Shown here: piece after piece, positions 1 to 10,783 of the stretch | How the letters are laid out: every line of letters starts with the position of its first letter | Position numbering within the stretch: the stretch's first letter is position 1 | DNA from: Lasiodiplodia sp. COLG20 | Taxonomy: Eukaryota; Ascomycota; Dothideomycetes; Botryosphaeriales; Botryosphaeriaceae | Direction: 5' to 3' | DNA: 64,000 bases | NCBI GenBank assembly: GCA_009801085.1 | Contig: VNWV01000004.1 | Location: 2,170,001 to 2,234,000, forward strand | Program-made: the position numbers and the translations under genes | Notes under the pieces: model-generated | What the model saw: the letters and a program-made list of their open reading frames with translations, nothing else | Told to the model about the DNA's origin: nothing | The model's database searches: none

Positions 1-61
1 CTTATCTTTTGTTTTTCCTGTCCGCTCTCCGTTCAACCCATTCTTCAAACCATTTTCCACG

Positions 62-2676
62 ATGAACCATTCAAGTCATCAGTACTCACTCCGTCAAAGC
101 GGCGAGACTCTGGCACAAGAGGAGTTGATTGAGCTAATGCCTTACGAAATGTATTTCTGGCACAAGGTTTGACGGTGCTACATAATATTGACCATCGTCA
201 GGCGCTCACAGAGATTTGAAGAAGGCCCCGAAAGCATCGAAAACAGTCCTCTCGTTACATCCACTGGTGGGGAATCGGATAAAATTCCAAGAAGCCAAAA
301 GAGTATCAATGGAAAAGCTTTCGGCAGAATTACATGGCTGTTCAAGCGGTGGTTCAAGAAGACGGGACTTTCAGGATGGAGAGGCGGCGTGGCTATTAAC
401 GTCGGCGTTGCTTCTATCATCTTGATACTCAACACTGCTTTCCTGATCGTGGCGGTCACTAAATATGGCTCGAAAGAGGGACCAGTCGGGACGCTATTTG
501 AAGGCGATTGCTCACAAGTGGAATCGCTTGCCCTCGTCAGCCATTTGATAATCAACATCCTAAGCACGCTGCTCCTTAGCGCCAGCAACTACACCATGCA
601 GGTACTAGCAGCGCCGACACGACAGGAAGTCGATGTAGCACATGCCAAGAGCCGCTACCTTCGAATTGGAATCCAGGACCTGCGCAACTTCAAGTTTCTT
701 CCCGCAACAAGGGTTATATTATGGTCATTTTTGGTTCTTTCGTCACTGCCACTCCATTTGATGTATGTGAAGAATCTCGTGATTCACAACAAATACACTG
801 AGCTGATGAAGCAAGAACAGGTACAACGCTGCAATCTTTTCTCGGTTAGGTAGCAGTGAGTATGCAATTGCTGTCGTCACACAGGGCTTTTTGCAAGGCA
901 ATGAAATCGGATCGCCTGTCATTGAAACTCTTAACTACAGCTTGAGCGACTCAAGCTTTCTCGACACAGGGCTTGTTCTCAACGAAAGCGAGTACAAAAG
1001 ACTTATTCTCCACACGAGCGAGTACCAAGACTTGACCAGCGAATGGAATCAAGTACTCAATAAGTCAGACATTGAGCTCGTCCACTATCTACAGATTCAA
1101 GCCTCTGAAGGAAAGCTCCAGCGCAAAGGCCAGACAGACTGCATCAAATCATACAGTAATCCAATTCAAAGCAAATTTCGGAATATCGTTGCTGTTTCCG
1201 AAGCCGCTGAAACAGGGGACCATTCATTATTATGGCTGGAAAAGACGACCCCTTTGTCAGAGAACGCCACAGATTGGGCATGCAAATATACCTGGGGAGC
1301 GGTAAACACAACCACGGAGGAAGCTACCTGTAGCTCTGAAGATGCCATAAGCAACTCAACCAACTGGGCCATTGGCTATCACCATAGGCAACCGTTTAAT
1401 ACTACGCACTGGACAATCTGGAGTTATCCAATCTCGTACTGCTTCGTTGAACCAGGCCCGCCAGATCCATGCGCCCTCAGCTACGACAGATGGCTACTCA
1501 GCGTCGTCATTGTAGCTAATGCGGTCAAAATTGCTCTTATGGTAACCACACTCAAGATCATCCGGGGTCCTACACTAGTCACTCTTGGGGATGGCCTGTC
1601 ATCATTCTTAGAGAGACCCGACCCGAACACAGAAGGAATGTGTCTTTTTACGGAGAAGGATTTCCATGGGGACTATTTTCGATCCACGGGGGGCACGAGA
1701 AAGCCTTGGGTCGCAAAAGCAAAAACCTACACCAAAAAGGACTACTGGGCCCGCAACTTCTCCTCCCCCTCCGAACTAGAATGGTTCATCAGCATCACCA
1801 TGTAAGCCCTCCAGCCCACCCCCTTTCTCCCCACTAACCAACCACCCCCCACCCAGCTACTTCTTCTTCACCCTCAGCGCCTCCGTCAAAATCATGCTCA
1901 CCCACGGCCTCACCCCCTCCTCCCTCCTCACCCTCGCCAACAGCACCGGCCTCTCCCCACAATCCCTCACCATGGGCCGCAGCCTCCCCACCACCGCCCT
2001 CGCCATCATCGCCAACACCCCCCAGCTCCTCCTCTCCCTCGCCTACCTCCTCTCCAACCGCCTCGTCACCGCCCTCGCCCTCTCCCGCGAATGGTCCGCC
2101 TACGCCACCGGCGCACACAAACCCCTCCGCACGACCCAGCCCCGCGGCCAGCAGCGCTCGACGTACTGGCTGCAGATACCGTACCGCTTCGCCCTGCCCC
2201 TCCTCGCGGCGTCCGCGCTGCTGCACTATCTTACGTCGCAGGCGCTGTTTTTCGCTGAGATACGGGTCTTCGCGAACACGGGGGGCTCGTCGGCAAACGA
2301 TGACGATGGCGGTGGCGAGGGCGGTCGGCCCGCCGTCGCAGCAGACGTTGCGGGGCTGGGGTCGTCGAACGCGGCGATGCTGGCGCTGGCGGTGTGTGCG
2401 ACGTCGCTGATTGTGGTGAGTATGGGGATCGGGTGGCGCGTGAATAAGACGGGGATGCCGCCGGTGAGGTTTTGCAGCGCGGTGGTGGCGGCGGCGTGTC
2501 AGCGGCCGGGGGGTGGGGAGGAGAGGGCAGGGGAGGGGGCGGTGCGGTGGGGGGAGGTGGTGGGGTTGAGGGAGAGGGGAGCGGACGAAGATGGTGGGGT
2601 GGAGGGGGATGTGGGGCGGTGTTGTTTTAGTGGTGGGGAGGTGGAGGCGCCGGTGGAGGGGAGGAGGTATATGTAG
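62..2676 (+). CDS. DUF6536-family multi-pass membrane protein
   Basis: Four exons: 62-166, 212-820, 885-1801, 1857-2676, giving 816 aa. The ATG at 62 follows a pyrimidine-rich leader and each join keeps the frame. The first hydrophobic segment lies at about residues 93-119 after the motif WRGGVAIN, which with SRYLRIGIQDLRNF is the signature I associate with the fungal DUF6536 domain. Further hydrophobic segments lie near 143-162, 203-221 and 440-460, with three or more in the last exon. The stretch at about 240-430 carries many N-x-S/T sequons and few charges, so it is probably an extracytoplasmic domain. Family function is unknown. The last exon is much more GC-rich than the first three. Confidence is high for the gene and good for the family. 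Confidence 0.82.
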
Positions 2677-3316
2677 GCGTGGTAGCGGTTGTGTTGTATT
2701 TATAGTTCCTATCGCGCGCGGAATTTTGGTGGTAATGTATGCGTCGGCGTGTTTACGTTTACATTTGACAAGATGCAAGGGTTGTCTTTAGTGTTGGTGA
2801 AGGGCTACTTGACGCTATTGAAGTCAACGAAGCGAATGCAGTAGGCGGCTACCCAGATAAAGAGGTTAGAGCTATCTTGCGACCGCAGACAAATGTCCTT
2901 GTAGAACTTTTCCGACAGGCGTTTCTAAGCGAAGCTAAAGCCAATGGGTGCCGTGGTGCTTAGATACCCTGCTGTTGAGTGGGGCAGCATGGCTGGGGCT
3001 GAAGCGAAGCGGCTGTTCATAGGTGGAGGTTGCCAACCCCCATAAATTTATGGCGTGGTAGGTTGGTCACATGCAGAGTTTGTAAGACTACTGGTGCCTA
3101 ATCTTCCCATGCCTCGCTCCTTCTTGAATCCTCTTTAACTTGACGCAGCCCGTCATTGCTGAGTTGCCGGTCAAGCCACCGGCCAAGTGTGAATGCCCCT
3201 TTCGTGCGCCTATACACATATCACTCGCTCAGTAGGGCCCCTAAAGGGTTTTAATGCCTGCAAATAGCCCCAGTTCTTACTGATTAGTCAATGGTGAAGA
3301 ATTGCCAGCTTTGCCG
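2677..3316. other. Intergenic region
   Basis: No coding potential recognised. It separates two genes on the same strand and should hold the 3' end of the DUF6536 gene and the promoter of the NTPase gene. I see no clear TATA box, repeat or RNA gene. Confidence 0.5.
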
Positions 3317-6300
3317 ATGGATTCTCCAACCAGCGGCAGTGTCAAGCCATATAATGCGAGAGCTGAGTACTCGCAGGACGAGTTGAATGCATATTTTATT
3401 CGACGAGTTCAACCGATACTCTGCGGACTCGAAGATTTCCGCGAGAAAGAGTTCGAGAATCAAAAGGTGTGTTTTAATGATAAGTGTGATATATAGAATT
3501 GTTATGACAAAACGATCTAGGTCTCTTTTGAAGAAAATGCTATTGTGGAACTTCTGAAGTGGCGAGATGATAGCACGGTGGAAGTCAGCAAAGGATTCCG
3601 GGAATTCTACGGTAATTTTTCAGTGTCTCGTGCAGTTCCCCTAACTAATTGTACCCCAGATGGCCTTCTCTTCTTCAGCAGTCTCCACTATCTGGGACTT
3701 CCAAGACCACTTCGAGAGCTTGTCGATATCTTCTTTGAGATTCATGGATCAGACCCTCGAATATTTCCAGAGGCATTGAAGATTGGTATCCGTTTGCTTA
3801 ACCAGGCTCTGGCGAAACTTGCCCTAAACAGTCACTGGGAAAATGGTTTATGGGCCGTACTTGCTGAAGCCTCCGACGTAGGCTCACAAGCGGCTGACAT
3901 GCTTCGAATATCGTTAGAGCACTATAAAGCAAAGTTGCCCGCAAATGCTCTGGGTGACCCTTGTAAGCAACTGATTTCCATGTGTGAGAAGGAGACATGC
4001 TCATTAGACTGTTTCTGCAGATGGGAAACTCGTACGTGGAGAGGAATGGGGTCAACTTCCGTTTGCTTCTGGTTTTAAGTGCCATGTACGGATGGCTCAA
4101 CATTCTACTTTTAAGGATATTGCAGAACGACTCACGCCGGAAGGAATCCAATCTCTTCTCGAACCCCCCGTTGGAGCCGCTCCAAGCTCCGTTGATTGGG
4201 GTATAAATGAAGAATTGTTGCCTTCAGACTTGGAGACAGATGGCTATACCCAGATCTTTGTCGGACCTTCTGGGTGCGGAAAAACAAGCAAGATCCAATC
4301 GTTGCTGAAGAGAGACTGGGGATTTTACCTTCTCCCAGGAAATCTTCCAAAGGAATCGAACGAAAATGAACTGAAAAACAGGATGGAGTACAAGCCCAGG
4401 CGAGGCGACGGTTCACGTGACACACAGACATGGTTCGAACGAGCGAAGTCATTGCAAGAACTCGGTTTATCATCTTCGCATGACGCGACTACGCAAGCTG
4501 GGCACCTTCTGTCTGGTAGGCTATGGATCTTGCAGAAATTTCGCGAACAGGATCGACATCCATGCGACTGGCTTAAACTGCAAACCAACTGCAGGAAGCC
4601 ACAAAATGACGTCTTCAACCACCTTTACCGGGTGTTGAGGTTCACTGGCTTCCCTCTAAGACACCCACTGAGACACCCACTAAGACACCTACTAAAAGGT
4701 TCCAAGTCCAGACTCATCTTTTGCTTTGATGAAGCTCAGTGCGACCTGCCCGCAATTGCGCCTGGCGAAATGGAGTGGTCTCATTCAGAAGAAGTTCGTC
4801 CCCTCGCTTGCATGTATATTGCAGCATTCGAGGTGAACAGCAGCTACCACTACCCGAAGAACCTTGGAATATTTCTCTCCGGCACGGCCTTACAGCTTCA
4901 TCACATAGAGAGATTGATCAAAATCTATGCCCCTCTTGCCACCGAGGTTGTCAATGCAGCCTATAAAGCCAAAAAATTCAGCAATTATTTGGATTTCGTA
5001 CCAAAAGTCAACCGTAATTTCGGGCTGGTAACCGGAAACAACTTCGGAAAGCTTATGAAGGCCAGAAAATATCATCACGATGAAGGGCTACTCAAGATGA
5101 TCAGCCAGAACTCCGAGATCTTGCATGGTAGAGTTGTGTGGTCTGTATGCTACCTTGACGAGATTGATGAACTCATTAAGAGCCAGGACGGTGAGCAGAG
5201 AAAGGTGCTGGACCAGCATGTAAAGGAAGTTTCTAGAAGGGTCTATGACATGGCGAAGAAGGGTCTTAAAGAGCGATTAGAAGATATGAGGCGTCCCAGG
5301 CAGGAGGATCATCTATCTGGAGATGGAGAACTGACGGGCACGATGAACTTCATTCGTGACGGGATTAACAACTTGACGAATCGGTTATATCAACTGAAGA
5401 CCGGGTTCCTCAGCACTTCCGAAGGAGTAGCACTGGACTCGAACACTCACGAAAGAGTAATACTGGACTTGTGTAACAGCATCAACACTTCTGGAGGAGT
5501 AGCAGGGGATTTGCCTGACCTTTGGAGCATTCTGGGGCCGGATTCACGCAAAGACAACCCGGAAGAAAGCAAACAGCGGATACGTGCGTTTCTGAGAGCG
5601 TATTATAACTGGGATTTCTACTTTGGATCGGAAGAAACGGGGCACTTTAAGGCGGTGCAACATGAAGGATTAATCGACCAATTATGCTCTCTTGCCATCC
5701 GCAGCGATCTTTTGGGGGAGGCCACAATCTTCACATCTCCGGAGAGCGCAGACTTGGTTGCGTTTGGCTTTGCTTTCCTGGATGGATCACAAGATCTTAG
5801 CGGATCACGGGTCAAATTGAAAGAAAGAGTGGCTGTAGATGCGGCAATCGAGTATTTCCAAGGCCAAGTGCTCAGCAATGGACAGAGCGAGTACGATCGC
5901 GCACTCATAAGCTTCCTCTACTCTGAACAGAGCAATGCGAGTGCTCTCGGGAAAGTGGCAGAGCTATTTTTCGCGTGGGTGAGTAACTCAGCTTCTTAGA
6001 CACATCCCATGAAATATTTGCTGACATTATGAAAGCGTTTGAAGAAAGTCCTTGGAACATGTGCGGATATGATTATCCCAACGTTGAGAGACGACTATCG
6101 GATGCAGGTTTTAGGATTACTCGTTGGGGATGCTCAAACCGTCGAAGATCTTGAGACAAGGAGCACTGGGCCTGATTTGAGAAGTCAACTTTCTGGCCAT
6201 GGAGGCGATCTGTCCTCGTTTCGTCTTGTTGAAGGGAGGAGAACTGCATATCAGGAAGAAGTGGATGAGGGGAGAACTATCACCATGTGGGAGTGGTTAC

Positions 6301-7070
6301 GGAAAATCCGAAATGGCAGCCCGAAGGATGACTTGCAATGTACTTTCTGGTTCCCAAGCAATAGCGCGGGCCCTGATGTTCTCTTTGCTCTGAGAAGAAG
6401 GAAAGCACCTGAGGGTCTGAAAAAAGCCACCGAGGCTACTGCATCTTTACCTCACCAGTACGGTGCACAACGGCACGCAGGGGAGAAACGGAAACGAGAC
6501 TCCGAAATAGCAGAGTTAGACTACTCTCTGGTTCTGTGCGCGGTGCAGGTAAGTCTTTCAGTCATGCAGCAGAAGGCGTGCAGCTGAATCAACCACTCAC
6601 ATGTTCATTCATAGATCAAGAGAGAGAAAAGAATCAGCGATGTTGGGAGAGCCATTGCAACGACAGATCCAAACTACTGGTTCTCCCACAACTACCCCCA
6701 TCATACTCGGGACGCGCTGGAAATTACCAAAGAGCTTCGTGAGTGGCAGGAGGGGAGATATCCCATTGTCCGCATTCTTGTTAGTGCTCTTGCAGACCCC
6801 AGCAAATACAGAAAGGCGGAAGAAGGATCAACGACGGCAGAAAAATACTTCAGGAACAAGGCAGTCAAGACCGATCAGAGGACATCTGAAGACATACTAG
6901 TGGAGGAAGGGCGAAGAGACGATCTGCAAAAAGTCAGGATCCCTTCCCGTCAGCAGTATTTCGCAAGCATCGGTGCTGAACATGATGACTTGCTTTTTGG
7001 AGATGCTTTTCGGAGGCTGAGGAAAGCCCAGGGTATTCAAACAACTCGGGAACGTAGGGGAGAAGCTTGA
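3317..7070 (+). CDS. P-loop NTPase with C-terminal nuclease-like domain (Crinkler-like architecture)
   Basis: Six exons: 3317-3466, 3521-3611, 3660-3962, 4021-5978, 6036-6548, 6615-7070; 1156 aa. Introns are 48-66 nt. The 48-nt one (3612-3659) is a multiple of three but has a TAACTAA branch site, so I splice it. A Walker A motif GPSGCGKT sits at about residues 263-270 and a Walker B-like LIFCFDEAQ at about 413-421. The C-terminal part has a PD-(D/E)XK-like set: SAGPD at about 944-948 and VQIK at about 1004-1007, split by the last intron. NTPase plus restriction-endonuclease-like C-terminus is the layout described for fungal and oomycete Crinkler-RHS-type proteins. No ubiquitin-like LFLAK header is seen; the first 200 residues are unassigned. 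The function is inferred from architecture only. It could equally be another STAND-type ATPase. Confidence 0.7.
4656..4691 (+). repeat. Three 12-bp coding tandem repeats
   Basis: Three near-identical 12-bp units (CTAAGACACCCA type) sit inside exon 4 of the NTPase gene, encoding PLRHPLRHPLRH just before the Walker B segment. The repeat is in frame, so copy number could vary without breaking the protein. Confidence 0.85.
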
Positions 7071-7735
7071 GCGGAGGAGGTTGTGAGATCAGTATCAGAA
7101 TTTGTAGATGCGGCGGCTCTTTGTCACTGGTTACTTTGGTGGTCAATGTAGTTTTAAACAAGAAGAGAAGAGGAAAAAGAAAAAGAAACAAAAACAGATG
7201 GAGTCGCAGAGGCATTGGGGCGCTAAGTATCTTGCTTTTTGTGTCTATGGGGTAAAGAATGATATGTAATCATGAATCGATTAAGATATCATAGTCTTTG
7301 AAGAAGTTTAATATAAAATGCGTACAATTAATTCTGGAGACGTAACTACAATTTAAAACAGTATCAAGACTATCTCAAAATAATTTTCTGCCCCGGGCTT
7401 TTCGGCCTATATAATTGTACCAGCCCTTAAATCCCGGTTGTGTTACATAAAGCATTCATCCACGGTGTTGTACGTCCTCCGCAGCCCGCCGCAACCAACA
7501 TGACTCGCGCCCGCAGCCGCACCGCAATCGCAACCACGTCGCGTCTCTCTCACCCGAACTCTTCCCACCACCACACCACCTACTCCTCTCCGCCTCCCGC
7601 TCCCTAATCTCCCGGTCCGCGCCCACTCACGAGGAGCGTCCAAATCAACCACGCACCGACCCTCACCCGCGCCAGAACCTCAACGAACCAACGGAACCAG
7701 GCGCACCAAAAAAACCACACACTTCAACCACACCA
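7071..7735. other. Intergenic region
   Basis: The first half is AT-rich downstream sequence of the NTPase gene. From about 7440 the + strand becomes C-rich with few G, typical of a fungal housekeeping promoter/leader for the gene starting at 7736. No gene seen. Confidence 0.5.
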
Positions 7736-8139
7736 ATGGCCAACAAAGACGCCGCCACAGCCTCCGCGCAACAACGCACGGCCGACCTCCCAATCGAGCA
7801 GCAGCCGCCGCCGCTCAGCCAGATGCTGCAGGACGACCGGCGGCAGGCCGACGACTGCACGCCGTGCAGAGTCATGGGTATGTTTAGCCCATCCTCTCCC
7901 CCGCCTCGCTCCCTCACCCAACCACAACGCACAAACAACCCGCTAACAGACATTCAGGCGCCTCCGCCTTCATCGGCCTCGGCGTGTACAGCTACATCTC
8001 AGGCCACAGCCAGCTGCGCGAGCAGCGGGCGCGGCAGCTGGCGGAGAAATCGCTGCTCGGGTTGCGGGCGCGGAAGGCGAGCATAACGGGGTTGGCGGGC
8101 GTGTTGGTCGGGTTGGGGGTGTATCGGCTTGTTAATTGA
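7736..8139 (+). CDS. DUF4536 small membrane protein, DMAC1-like
   Basis: Two exons, 7736-7877 and 7958-8139, giving 107 aa. The join (phase 1) creates CRVMGASAFIGLGVYSY, which matches the DUF4536 pattern: a Cys-x2-Cys (DCTPCRV) followed by a glycine-rich membrane helix. A second helix closes the protein (ITGLAGVLVGLGVYRLV). The human relative DMAC1/TMEM261 acts in assembly of the distal membrane arm of respiratory complex I, so a mitochondrial inner-membrane role is the inference. The N-terminal 35 residues are Q/P/A-rich and disordered. Size is normal for fungal members. Confidence 0.8.
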
Positions 8140-9316
8140 ATGGGCGGAAGGACGACATAAAAAAGAAATATGGAGGGGTGGGGAGGATGGAGAGGATGGG
8201 ACGGTTGGACGTCTGATGGGAGATGGGATGGCAGGATTACAGCGGTAGGTGAATCGATTGGGAGGATGTGTGGGTTTTACTAGCTCATTGAGCTGGATAA
8301 GAGGGAAGGAAAAGTACCGACGATTGATGGACATGGCGGGTCATGGTGCATTGGGTGGCGTTTTTATCTCTTGCGGATTTTGTATTGTTCTGGGCTAGGC
8401 AAGGGGAAAAGCGGGTATCTCTGCTCTGTTGCAAATATTTGACGGACACGGCGAAGGGTTCGTTGTACCTGGGAAAATGGCCGGGAGAGGTTGACTATTG
8501 GCAGTCTCCGCTCAACGTTTGTATAGTATCTGTACGATGGGAAAAAAGATGAGGCTTCATACTTATTGGTTGGACGCCAGCATGACAGACCATTCATGTG
8601 ACGGGCTGTTCACTCCAATCGACATACAGATGACAATGCCAAAGCGCGTTTGACAGCGCGACGTTGAGTGCCCGCTATACCGACTGACACGTATTTAGGC
8701 ATCGCAGATCCACCCCCGACCAGCCCTCAAATTCCGAGCACCAGATTTCCCGACCGGATGGTACATCGAAGCGATCGTCCAGCGAAAATAGCCATGAAAG
8801 GACCTTGATAGGCTTCGTTCGTGCCACCGGGCCCCACCATCCCAACAATCCGGTTCATTGTAACCCACCCCTTCCCTCGACCCACACAGCCAGCGATGCA
8901 AACGTCCTCTTACTCCCCTTTTTCACGAAAAAGAACACCTCAGTCAATGCAAGCCCCACATGATGCGAACAAACCCCCCCAAAAAAAGAAACGTCGCAAT
9001 AACACAACAACCAGAAGAAGACCATCAGCCCCTTACAAACTCCCGTAATATGCTTCCTATGCCGGCACTGCTGCCTTGGTGGTATATGGATATCCTCGAC
9101 TTGTATAAATCCCAGACGGAAAAGAGAGCAGAAAAACACCGGAAAATAAGAATAACCCTTCACCGAAATGAAAACCCTGCCCACCGCAGCACCCCACTCT
9201 ACAATGCCCTAATTTCCCTCCTCCTCTATAAAGTGAAAAAGAAACCCGTCGATGCATGCTAAGTGGTGATAACGTGGAAACCCAATTTCCTTTCCCCCCC
9301 TCCCCATTCCGAAAAT
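8140..9316. other. Intergenic region between convergent genes
   Basis: About 1.2 kb between the convergent DUF4536 and HAPSTR1-like genes. Only short ORFs without family resemblance occur. No tRNA-like fold or obvious repeat was noticed. Confidence 0.5.
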
Positions 9317-10246
9317 TTACGTGAATCTCCCCCTCTTTCCTCCTCCCCCAAACATGTCCTTCCCGTTGCCTACTCCAGTGATGTCGAAGAAATCACCAAA
9401 CGGCGCCCGCCTCTTCAATCCCGCGCCTTGACCAAGGTTGTTAATCTGGGCGACGGCGGCGGCGGTGGTGGCGTTGTTGCGGCTGCTATCTCTGGCGTGG
9501 TTGGTCCGGCTCGACGCATTGCTGCCGCGGTGGTTGTGGTGGTGATTGGCTCGGCCGTGGTGACGCGGGAAGACGTTGATTTGCATGGGTGCGGCGGCGT
9601 TTCCTTCTCCCTCGTTTTCCGGCTCCGGATCCATGTCCAAGTCGGCCTGCTGCGCGGGCAGCGATTGGTTGGCGCGGAAAGTGAAGTCGCCTTTGGGCAG
9701 GGCGTCGAAGGTGGGCCGGGCCTCGGCGGGGGCGGTTGTTGGTGTTGCTATTTGTGCGGCAGGCTCGGGCGATAGCGAGGAGGCGACGACGGCGGGCGGA
9801 GGGGCGGAAACGACGGCGGCAGGCTCTTCGGTGGTGCTGCGGCGGACGGGCGACGAGCTGTTGCGGGAGGCCTTGTCATCGTCGTGGTGGGGTGTGTTAT
9901 GGTGGTGGTTGTTGTTATTGTTGTTGTTGCTGGTGGCTGCATTCTCGTCGTCGCTGTCGATGTGGTTGCCCATGCCCTCCTGCAGCTTCTCCGTCACCCA
10001 CTGGCGCACGCGCCAGCCCTCGCCGTCTTGGACGCCCAGGTTCTCGTTGTCGAGGAAGCTCAGCATGTCTTCCAGCGCCGCCTGGTAGCCTTCTTCGTGG
10101 GCCTGCTCGCGGTCCGTGGCGGCGGCCTTGTACAGGTTCGTGACCTGCAGCGCGGCCGTCTTGAAGGCCTGCAGCAGCTGGGCGGGCGGCTGCGGGCGTC
10201 GCCGCGCCGAGGGCAGCGACGTGTTTAGACTGCGCATCGAGTCCAT
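9317..10246 (-). CDS. HAPSTR1/TAPR1-like protein (DUF4588, formerly UPF0472)
   Basis: Single exon, 309 aa. The N-terminal 100 residues hold the conserved helix pattern: AFKTAALQVTNLYK, GYQAALEDMLSFLD and GEGWRVRQWVTEKLQ. I recognise this as the fungal version of the C16orf72/HAPSTR1 family, whose human member binds the E3 ligase HUWE1 in stress signalling. The rest is low-complexity and disordered, with Asn/His runs at about 106-120, proline/alanine stretches, and a Gly/Lys/Arg C-terminus (FGGGGKRGRF) that could be a nuclear signal. The start is the first in-frame ATG and is followed by a second Met three codons on. The family call is from memory of the conserved block; the biological role in fungi is inference. 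Confidence 0.68.
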   Translation of the reverse strand: MDSMRSLNTSLPSARRRPQPPAQLLQAFKTAALQVTNLYKAAATDREQAHEEGYQAALEDMLSFLDNENLGVQDGEGWRVRQWVTEKLQEGMGNHIDSDDENAATSNNNNNNNHHHNTPHHDDDKASRNSSSPVRRSTTEEPAAVVSAPPPAVVASSLSPEPAAQIATPTTAPAEARPTFDALPKGDFTFRANQSLPAQQADLDMDPEPENEGEGNAAAPMQINVFPRHHGRANHHHNHRGSNASSRTNHARDSSRNNATTAAAVAQINNLGQGAGLKRRAPFGDFFDITGVGNGKDMFGGGGKRGRFT

Positions 10247-10783
10247 GGATGTGGCGTGTGTGTATGTGTGGTCTCTGGTGTCGCCCGGGGAGCGCAGGGG
10301 TTTTTGGGGGTGGTTTGTAGATCTTCCTCGCTGGGCTGGGGAGGTCCGAGTTAGTCACTGATGATGCACAGCCCTGGCTTGCCCCTCATCAAAGGGCGGC
10401 CGGGTTGCACGGGAGCCGGGCGCTACATACCGAGTAGATGGTGGCGGAAAAACAGCGATGTAACGATCGTCGAGGATGTTTGTACAGAGCGGGTGGCTCG
10501 GGGAGTGGTGGTGTCAAAAGTTTTTTTTTGGGCGGAGATGCTTGGGAGAACTGCTGAAGACGATGGAATGTCTGACTTCCACGACCGTGCGCACGGGCCG
10601 GAAGCGGCGTTGAACCCTAGTCTTTCCCCAGACGGGTTCACGTGGCGGCCCTGCAATCCTGTGATCACTGCGGCCCCATTGACCAGATCGTTATTCGCCG
10701 CTTGTTTCACGCTTCTCATCTAGCTACAGCTGCTAAGTGCGACATCTGCCGCACACCTGTTACGTGCCGCACGCACGGACTAT
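10247..10783. other. Intergenic region
   Basis: Promoter side of the HAPSTR1-like gene (which reads leftward) and 3' side of the gamma-glutamyltranspeptidase-like gene. No gene recognised. Confidence 0.5.

Noticed and set aside
1834..2778. 314-codon minus-strand open frame rich in His/Pro/Arg
   Set aside because: Antisense of the GC-rich last exon of the DUF6536 gene; no conserved motif.
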